Positions 55,676 to 64,000 of a stretch of DNA of 64,000 nt are shown here, piece after piece (position 1 is the stretch's first letter; the number at the start of each line of letters is the position of its first letter). The notes under the pieces were generated by a model. That model was given only the letters and a program-made list of their open reading frames with translations, ran no database searches and was not told the origin of the DNA. The DNA is from Corydoras sp. C115 (Eukaryota; Chordata; Actinopteri; Siluriformes; Callichthyidae). Where the stretch lies: NCBI GenBank assembly GCA_019802505.1, contig JAFMOC010000071.1, positions 186,001 through 250,000 of the forward strand, given 5' to 3'. The position numbers and the translations under genes are program-made.

Positions 55676-57607
55676 TATACATTAAATAGTGCTAGAAATT
55701 AATATGAATATAAATATGAAGATAATACAGAAATTGGTACGGAAAAAAGAAAAATAATGAAAAGTGTAAAAGCAAAGATAAATAGAATAATCCAAATAAT
55801 AAAAATTAAGAGTAAAACGTAAAGAGTAATTTAAACTGAGCTAGAAGCCTACTCAAACAGGAATGTTTTCTTAAGTAACTGTCTAATGTCAGGGTTTTTC
55901 TAAAGTTCTAAGAGCGGCATAGTGGCTAAACGCTGCTTCTCCATGTTTAGTTGTTCCCTAGGGCACGATTAATACCAGAGCACGGCTTTGACCAGGGGGT
56001 CAAAGATCTGAGAACTCTGCTAGAATAAAAAGGCCGGGTATATTTGAAAAGAGGTTAACAGTAATTCAGTTTAAATCCAAAGCTTAGTCTGATCAATCAG
56101 TGGCATCAATTATAGTCTACAATATCAGAATGTTGATTACATTTCTAGCATCAACCTTCATCATAAACGAACCTACACTAACATGCACTGAAAATTTGCT
56201 GTATTATTTATCGCAGTCATTATATCCTTTATACATAGTGGCAGCACATGCATCTCCTGTTTCACCCATTCGCTCTCTGGAACCACATTTTTCTCCAGTA
56301 AGGTGGCGTGTCACTTCACCAGAATTCTCATTGGCACTGCTATTTAAGCGACGCTGAGGTTTCAGTCCGTGTGTTTCAGTCCATGTGTCTGACCGTCCAG
56401 AGTGTCATAGTCACACTATCCTGCGGATCCTAGTTGGGCCGACCACCAGTTTTCAACCCGGCATCGCACCGGCGTTCCTTTGTTCGTTTTTTGCTTTTGT
56501 TATTGTTTACTTACATTTTTAGCTAACAAAGAATTTCAAATATACCAACCTCTGTGGCTGTGGAGAGTGCATATTCACACTTTTGTTTAAGGGCATGAGA
56601 GCATGCAGCAGGGAGAGTGATTGCAGCAGTGCCAGGATGTATATTTGAATTTCAATGTATATTTAGTGTCATCTGTTCTATAAAATCTATTCCTGATTTA
56701 AAAAAAATCCTTTGATGCATATGATCAATTTGTTTCAATTGCATAATTAGTCATGACAAAGCATCTTGCTTAAATTGTTTCATTTATATTCTTGGTTTAA
56801 CTGCTATTGTGCAGACCTCAGAAACAAACTGTCGGAGTATATATAAGTACATAAGATTGAATGCTCTCCTACAGCAATAAAGAAATTATTGTGGCACATC
56901 TTATTGCCTCTGTATAATGTAAAAAGAACAGAAAATATTCTAAAAAATAATCTGGTGTATACATTTGACAGATGAAAGAACCATTCAATGCCATCTCTGC
57001 CACATTGGACCAACTCTTGCTTAACTTATTTAAAAATGATTCCACAACATCCCAGCAAGAGCTCCCTATTAGCTAAACAATCCTTTTGGCCAGCCTCCCA
57101 GACACATGAGAACACATCAAAGCATGCTGGTGTGAATGGGCTCAGTGTTTTGGGGAGGCCTTTGGTGGTCTATCGTATCCACTGGGTTGCCCATCTCCCT
57201 GACCCATATAAAGAACATGGAAAAAGCAAGATGACAGAAGAATAGAAGACAAAAAAAAATCAAACATTTCATTTGTAAACAGATCTATGATCTATTTACA
57301 CTGTGATTTGATTGCAGAATTAAGGGAGATTTAGTTTAATTAAGTTGTTTATAGTTGTGAAATTGCAGTTTTATGTTAGTATTTAGCCATTTCTTTGAAA
57401 AAGCACATTTCATGTGACAGTGGGAGTACTGAAGTGCAACAACAAATTGTGCAACATTCATGTGCAAGCAGTATGCTTTTTGAGTATGTACAATACAGTA
57501 TGATTTGTAACACTATTAATACATTGTATAACACATACTTAAGTATCATATTATATTTTTGTATTAAAAGCTAAAAGCCATACCATAAAATATTCCAATC
57601 CTCAATT

Positions 57608-58052
57608 CATGTACAGTACAGGTCAAAACTTTGCACTCACCCACCTTCTTGCTCTATTGTCTTTTGTATCTACACTATATACTGTAGATGGACTTTGTAA
57701 TTTTATAATTACAGACTGTAGTACATCTGTTTCCTTTTTTGTTAGGCTTCTGTTGGTTCTCGGTTCTCTTTTGGTCAGGACCAGCACAGTATGACACTGA
57801 AGCAGTGAGGGGGTTTTAGTGCAGCAAAGCTGATGTAGTTTCAGTTAAACACGTCAGAGACACTTCCAGAATGATAATAATGCACCATCCTAACAATATA
57901 TGCACTGTGGTGCTACATTTGGGGTCCAAACAGAGTAAGGGCAATTGCACTGCATACTGAAAGTACGCACTGTAGTCCACAAACATATTACAGGCTACAG
58001 TCTGTAAGTGAAGCAAAAAGGAGGTGTGTCCAAACTTTTGACTGGTACTGGT
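57608..58052. mobile_element. TIR element (family E)
   Basis: Left end TGTACAGTACAGGTCAAAAC, right end GTCCAAACTTTTGACTGGTA. Internal ATTACAGACTGTAGTACATC block. The open frame at 57816-58115 is a by-product of this element. Confidence 0.7.
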
Positions 58053-58616
58053 ATTTGAAACAGTAAATTTTAAAAACAATAAACTGTTCTTCCGCAATTC
58101 ATGCTCATCATACACTTTATAGACAAAAAAAACACTTACACATCACACCTACAGGGAGTTTTAGGACATATGCTAAGATGGGCCACTCGTTGCAGCTATA
58201 TTAGCTTTCACTTTTCAATAACGTCTTTCTACAAGATTACAGAATGTGTCTGTAGGGAATTTCTTTCCTCATTCATCTAGAAGTCCATCCCAAATGTGTT
58301 CCCTATCGTAATAGTCAAGTGTGGGCCATGACTCATACAGTTATGTTTTCATGTTTTTTGGCCATTAGGAACAAAAAAGGACCTTGCCCAAACTGATTCC
58401 ACAAATTCACATGGCTAGCTGCTTGATTTTTCACCTGTAGCATGATTACCAGGATTGCATGAACACACACTTAAAAAAAGATGCACAATGTGTTATATTG
58501 TGTACTGTAGTTAGTTTGTGTTAGGCCATTTCCGGTTTAGTTACACATGTAAACAATATAGCTACAAATAATTATATGAATATTGACACAAACTAGTTCA
58601 GCAAAGGGGGAAGTCA

Positions 58617-58860
58617 TGGGCTTGTGGTTACGGAATTAGCCTGAAGGTCCCCGGTTCGATTCCCGGTCCCACCAAAAACCATAGCTGAAGTGCCCTTGAG
58701 CAAGGCAACAAAACCTTAAATGCTCCCCGGGCACCGTATAAAAGGCTGCCCACTGCTCCAGGCACGTGTGCTCACTTCACCAGTGTGTGTATATGTGTAT
58801 GTGTGTTTCACTGCATGGATGGGTTAAATATAGAGGACAAATTTCTCTATGTGTACAGTA
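58617..58860 (+). repeat. tRNA-related SINE (family C)
   Basis: Best-preserved plus copy: GGTTCGATTCCCGG B-box, AAGTGCCCTTGAGCAAGGC, CCCACTGCTCCAGGCACGTG. Not a real tRNA: no cloverleaf acceptor closure seen. Confidence 0.75.
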
Positions 58861-59032
58861 GGCAAAATAAATCAATTTATTAATTTTGGGATATTTTTTA
58901 CATTTAAAATGACTGATATCTATAAATGATGGCATATTAACACAGAATTTTTAAGTTTTAATATGATAATATTGACTTTTTTCAATACCATATCTCAGAA
59001 TATGATTTAACCAGTAGGGATTCATGAGGATT

Positions 59033-59995
59033 CAAGAAAAATTTATTATCATTTGTATCGCATTTGGTACATGAGACAAAAATGAAATTATGGCTCATGG
59101 ACCCTGTTCACCTTGTTCTATTAAAGTCAGCGCTTAAATTAATACAGTATAGAATATACAATAAACATCTATAAATATGATATAGAATATACAACAAAAA
59201 ATATAATTCAGTATATAAATGAATATATAAATATATTATATAATAAAAAAATATATAAAATATAGTATAAAATAGAAATAGAAAATATAGCAGCATATGT
59301 AATGGAAAATGTAAAAGAAACTATGTATGTGATTGTAAACAGTATCAAATATATGTAAACTTTACATGTAGCATGTAAATGAGGTAGATTACAAAGTAGT
59401 TTGGTGATAAATGATAGAGGTGACCAGTTAGGGAAAGTGTTGTGGTGTAAAGTGTGAAGTGTCCATGAACTTATGTTTTGTTAGGTGGAGTTTGTGAGTC
59501 TCACGGCTTCTGCTATAAAGCTCTTCCACAGTTTGGTTGTTCTACACTTAATGCTCTGCACTCTCCTGCCTGAGGGAAGCAGAACAAAAAGATGGTGTGC
59601 TGGGTGAGTGGGGTCCTGCATCTGGAGGTGTAGATGTCTCTGATGGTGGGCAGACTGACTCCAATAGTCCTCTGTGCAGCTATCACCACCCTCTGCAGAG
59701 CTTTACCGTATGCAGTAGAGCAGGTCCCGTGCCATACGTTGATTCTGGAGCTCTCCACCACACATAAAATATGTAAAAGGAGATGAGGACTGAGCTCTAG
59801 AGTCTGGCTCTCCTCAGCCGTCTGAGGGAGTAGAGCCGCTGGTGTGCCTTAACGACCAAAGTGTTGTCGCTCCAGATGTGGTTACTCAGGTGCATACCCA
59901 AGGACCTGTAGCTAGACACCACTTCCACCGCCGATCCCCAGACATGTAAGGGGGTGTGGGCGTGTCTGCTCTTTCAAAAGTTTGTAGGACCAGAA
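59033..59995 (-). mobile_element. Non-LTR retrotransposon 3' part (reverse transcriptase C terminus)
   Basis: On the minus strand, 59761-59513 translates to VESSRINVWHGTCSTAYGKA followed by LQRVVIAAQRTIGVSLPTIR, the C-terminal region typical of CR1/L2/Rex-like fish LINE reverse transcriptases. Upstream, 59990-59762 reads further LINE-like sequence (LRRLRRARL-type) in broken frames. The AT-rich 59300-59033 end with TGTCTCATGTACCAAATGCG is the 3' UTR. 5' truncated and inactive. Confidence 0.75.
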
Positions 59996-60435
59996 TAACA
60001 CAGTTTATGTACATTCAAAGTTAAGGGTTAAAGACCAATTCTTAGAGTGGGTTCTTTGGTAGGATTTCGCAGTCTGTGCGATTCACTTGAACTAGCGCAA
60101 ACTGCCATTCGATGTGCACCAAACAATCAAAAGGCATTTTGCAAAGAAACTCCAAACAAACCCTTGTGCAGTTCAATTAAAGTATAAACTTTGTTTGGAC
60201 CAAAAAGGTCTATATGAAACACAGAGTTAAGGTTCAGTCAAAGTCAACGTTTGGCTAAAGTTTGATAATACAAGCTTCAGTTAGCTAGCAGATGAATTAA
60301 TGTGTTGTTTGTTTACAGATGTTGTGCAGCTGCAAATTTTTTGTAAAAAATGTGACACCATACAAGGTACGCCCATAACATGTTCCCTGACCACTGGTAC
60401 ATGCAGGACAGATGTGGAGTGTTAATATAAAAAAA

Positions 60436-60438
<3 letters not shown>

Positions 60439-60470
<32 letters not shown>
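60439..60470. repeat. Homopolymer A tract
   Basis: About 32 consecutive A, just before a family D element. Confidence 0.95.
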
Positions 60471-60471
<1 letters not shown>

Positions 60472-60681
60472 ATTTTGGGTAACACCCTCCATCCGGTATT
60501 CATAATGCGTTATAACATTTGTCATAAGCCTTTGTTAATACATACTGTATATAGATGTTCATAATCATAGTCATACATTTTTGTAACGATTTGGCATAAG
60601 GCTTCATAACATTATGAACTTAATAAAATGTTATTTTATTAATCAAAAAGATAATTTTATTTGGATGTTTAGACATTCTTA

Positions 60682-61029
60682 CGGTGGCTTAGTGGTTAGC
60701 ACATTCGCCTCTCAGCACTAGGGATTCCCAGTTCAAATCCCCATCTGGGTGGAGTTTCCATGTTCTCACCGTGTCCGCGTGGGTTTCCTCCGGGTTCTCC
60801 GGTTTCCTTCCACAGTCCAAAAACATGGATCAAGTCAATTGAGTTCTCCAAATTGCCCCATATAGAGTATGTATGTGTGAGTGAGTGTGTGCCCAGCTAT
60901 GGATTGGTGCCCTGTCCTGGGTGTATCTGCACAGAGCCCGAAACGTTCTCCCCTGGATGGGTATGGGGAACCCCCCCCCCCCCCGCGACACTAATATAGG
61001 ATAAAGCGGAAGATAATGGATGGATGGAT
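60682..61029 (+). mobile_element. tRNA-derived SINE (family A) nested in a TIR element
   Basis: Full plus copy flanked by perfect AGACATTCTTA at 60671-60681 and 61030-61040. Inserted in the long-TIR element 60478-61534, so younger than that element. Confidence 0.9.
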
Positions 61030-61274
61030 AGACATTCTTAATTAAAACATCAAGACAAGATGAATACACTTTACATAAAGTCTGTAAAAAGTATTTATAA
61101 ACTTTTATTAAAGTTATTATGAACTACTATGTATGCAATCTCTTTCAAAGATTGTAATTAATAACAACACCTAATTTTATGCCTGTAAAGAGAGCTTATA
61201 AGCTTTTTTTTAAAAAAAACGTTTATGTGTTTAAGAGGAAAAGAGGAAATGGTCTCTATAATAAGTTGAACAAA

Positions 61275-61276
<2 letters not shown>

Positions 61277-61337
<61 letters not shown>
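61277..61337. repeat. AT dinucleotide microsatellite
   Basis: About 61 bp of AT inside a family D element. Confidence 0.97.
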
Positions 61338-61342
<5 letters not shown>

Positions 61343-63292
61343 GCTTTAAGCCAGTTTGTGTTATAAAGCCTTATGGCATGCTTTTTTAACACTTTATGAG
61401 TGTGCTTTCGTACATCTATGGATTTAAAGACTTAAGCTTAAGACAAGCATAATAGAGCATTTTGAATATTTTGTAAAGCTTTACAAATGTGTAAATAATG
61501 CATATATGAATACTGGATTTAGGCAATGTGTTTCCCTATTTTGTAAATAAACACAAATGAACTCAGAAACAGTGACCTGTAAATACTGTCCTGCACTGCA
61601 CTTGTAATATAATCACTAAAACAAATGGTGGCTTAACAAATGTAGAAATGTTGCATCTATAATTTATATAGTTTATTATAGGTATTTAAATAATTACCTA
61701 TAATTAAATTTCAGGCAACATTCATATTAATTACATAGGATATGTTTGCCACACACCCAGGCACTGGAACTGCGTTTATAAAGTAATCAAGAAATGAGGC
61801 TTGGCGTCTCCAGATGACAAAAATATTCATTTGCGCGTTCAGCTGTGGTCATGATGTTTTGACAGGTGGATGTGAGAATGACCACATGGAGATTTTGCTG
61901 TGGCATTTTCTAATGTAGAATTATGAGCTTCTGCAGTGTTTGCTGTGTGGTTGCCATGCGTTTTATTATTATGTGTAGCAATCAGTGATTCCTCATACAT
62001 CAGAAAGCCAGCCATGTGGGAATGTCTGGATAATACCAGTCTTTTGATGGTAACATAAAACTCTCAGCCTTTTGTCCTGGTGCTTCGGTTCAATCAAAGT
62101 AAATGTAAAGTGGTTTTAAAGCCATCAAACTTATACCAGTCGCCATGCTGTGAAATGTGCTTGTTTTAATGGAGTGTTTTCCTTCGATAGTTCGTATATG
62201 TTCTGGCAATGCACTGATATTGATATAACAGACCAGTTGTTGCGACGCTTAGCTGATAGCTTGCCTCTGTTCTTTAGGTATTGCACTGATGGGAAGGGAG
62301 GTTGGGGAGGTGAGGGTCATTTTACTAACTACCACACCATACGTAGGTTCCTGACTGGACTTACAAAATAAGAGAAAAGTTGTCCAGCTTTTAATGAGGC
62401 AATGAGCTGTCCACAGCTGCTGGATACTAATGACAAGTTGGTTAGTCTGGTCACATATGGACTATAGGGTTATGGTACAGGGTGTCCATTTCCTGCTGTG
62501 CGACTTTGATGGAGGCATGTGATGGCAGACTGAGAAAAGGATCAGAGAGAGGTAGGATGTGGGAACAGACAAATGACAGCAAGGTCACTGCGATTTGGCT
62601 TCAAACGAATTCCTTATTTATGCCACCTGAGTGCTTCTGTTTAGTGTTCCCCGAAATTTAAATTGACTTAAGTTACATGTTTTAATATCCTAATTTGTTT
62701 TAACAAATGAGCTTGATTTTAAATCTGTATATGGTATTTGGGAAAAACTAGGATTAACTCAAACAAATGTTCGTGAACACTTGTCCATTACCGTGTGTAA
62801 CAAAGTTTAAATAGCGTCCTTTTGGAGTCTTGTTAAATGTTTCCCCACCTGACTCCCTTCCTTTCACCCACAATTACAAAGCATGAAACCATCTATAAAA
62901 ACATTTGCACCAACCTTTTAGTGTTGATCACATCATGCAATGATTATAGGCTTGTTTAAACTTCACTATATGGACATAGTATTGGGTGCAGACCTCTAAA
63001 ATCTGAATTTAGGTGTTTCATTTAGACCATGTTATAAAGGCTCATTTGAGTGTAATGTGTAGGTTTTCCAATACTTTTATTCATATAGTTAACCTTTGGA
63101 AAACATCTCACTACTTTTTTACCAAAGTTATAAAAAAATGGCCAAGAATTTGTACTGATGATGACAAAAACAAAGTAAGTTCTTCTCCAGCACATTTTAA
63201 AATAGCTTAGGATAATAAGATACACAGCTAAGATAATAATTCCTAATGCTTCATGATTTAATCTTACAAAATTTGCCCCAATGTTTTTGTGT

Positions 63293-63560
63293 CAGGGCTG
63301 CATGGTGGCTTAGTGGTTAGCACGTTCGCCTCTCAGTGTTGGGGATTCCCGGTTCGAATCCCAATCTGAGTGGAGTTTCCATGTTCTCCTCGTGTCCACG
63401 TGGGTTTCCTCCGGGTTCTCCGGTTTCCTCCCACAGTCCAAAAACATGGATCAAGGTCAAATGAATTCTCCAAATTAACCCGTATAGAGTGTATAGGGGA
63501 ACCCCCCCCCACGACCCTTATAGAGGATAAAGCGGAAGATAATAGATGGATTAATGGATT
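63293..63560 (+). repeat. tRNA-derived SINE (family A)
   Basis: Plus copy with canonical head and GCGGAAGATAATAGATGG tail; an internal stretch of the body is deleted. Confidence 0.8.
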
Positions 63561-64000
63561 TTGTATTGGAATAATTTAATGGTTTTGTGTAGTTGTGTGT
63601 CTACAGTCAACAGGTTTTTAACCAATTAATAAGGCTATTTTTCCACCTCTAATGAAAGAGGCGTAAAATTCATACATCATACATCAATTAAAATTTTGAA
63701 GATAAAACAAAGCAAACTAGAGAGGTGTATTTCCTAAAGAAAATGCGAGTGTTGTATAGGTTGGTGTGGCAAAGTATAAAAGAGAATTTAGTTTTATTAA
63801 AAGACTTTCCTATATGCTAGAGTAAAGTGATAAAAAAAGTGAACCTAAAGTGCAATCCATATGTGATTTTAGCTGGTGGGTGTCTCTGCAAATCACTTGG
63901 GACATGGCAAGTTTTGTGTTTGTAGCTCAAAAAGTTACGCCACTTTGACCATACATGGCAATCACTCTAATAATTTATTAATATATCATAGTCTTGTGAC

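Larger units (their letters stand above)
60478..61534. mobile_element. Long-TIR foldback element (family D) with nested SINE and AT microsatellite
   Basis: Left end GGTAACACCCTCCATCCGGT, right end ATGAATACTGGATTTAGG. A nested SINE lies at 60682-61029 and an AT tract at 61277-61337. Confidence 0.7.
34681..64000 (-). other. Large noncoding region, presumed upstream cped1 intron(s)
   Basis: The residues expected before DCGL (cadherin-like domain, N terminus) could not be recognised on the minus strand in these 29 kb. The region is dominated by SINEs, long-TIR elements (38055-39121, 46207-46908, 60478-61534), LTR-like pieces (49836-50092, 53356-53628), a LINE 3' end (59033-59995) and AT-rich unique sequence. 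Small, divergent exons could have been missed. Confidence 0.55.

Noticed and set aside
58617..58680. tRNA-like sequence with GGTTCGATTCCCGG B-box
   Set aside because: Part of a SINE with sister copies at 11430 and 25265; no complete cloverleaf, so not a tRNA gene.

Overview
This is a teleost fish nuclear genome window: AT-rich, intron-split genes, dense short interspersed repeats and microsatellites. The repeat set (tRNA-derived SINEs with TGAA tails, a SINE ending in an 'AAGTCGCTTTGGATAAAAGC'-type LINE tail, TIR foldback elements) suggests an otophysan fish such as a catfish or characin. That placement is an inference from repeat style, not a species call.

Two protein-coding genes are supported, both on the minus strand and head-to-tail. 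wnt16 is complete: four coding exons between 13303 (ATG) and 3351 (stop), joined by phase-consistent GT-AG introns into 357 aa. Upstream of it, starting 3.3 kb beyond the wnt16 ATG, lies the 3' part of cped1 (cadherin-like and PC-esterase domain containing 1). Seven exons run from 34680 down to the stop at 16564 and join in one frame into 342 aa containing the whole PC-esterase domain. The 5' part of cped1 (signal anchor and cadherin-like domain) was not found; 34681-64000 is read as a large intron or introns. The order cped1 then wnt16, both on one strand, matches the vertebrate CPED1-WNT16-FAM3C neighbourhood, known in people as a bone-density locus. fam3c, expected further left, is not visible.

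Layout: 1-3350 wnt16 3' flank with a hAT-like remnant; 3351-13303 wnt16 with repeat-rich introns; 13304-16563 compact intergenic segment with a GC-rich promoter carrying two NF-Y-type CCAAT boxes and a TIR element; 16564-34680 cped1 PC-esterase exons with introns holding SINEs, a solo-LTR-like block, a SINE split by an insertion and a 530-bp recent tandem duplication; 34681-64000 mostly noncoding, with SINEs, several copies of a long-TIR foldback family, LINE 3' ends, LTR-like pieces and several repeat-free stretches that look like conserved noncoding element candidates.

No bacterial-style operon, CRISPR, rRNA or genuine tRNA gene is present. No clearly new biological system was found. The most interesting items are the compact promoter arrangement, the transposon end abutting the wnt16 exon 2 acceptor, the recent tandem duplication, and a few exon-like or conserved-element-like stretches in the cped1 introns.
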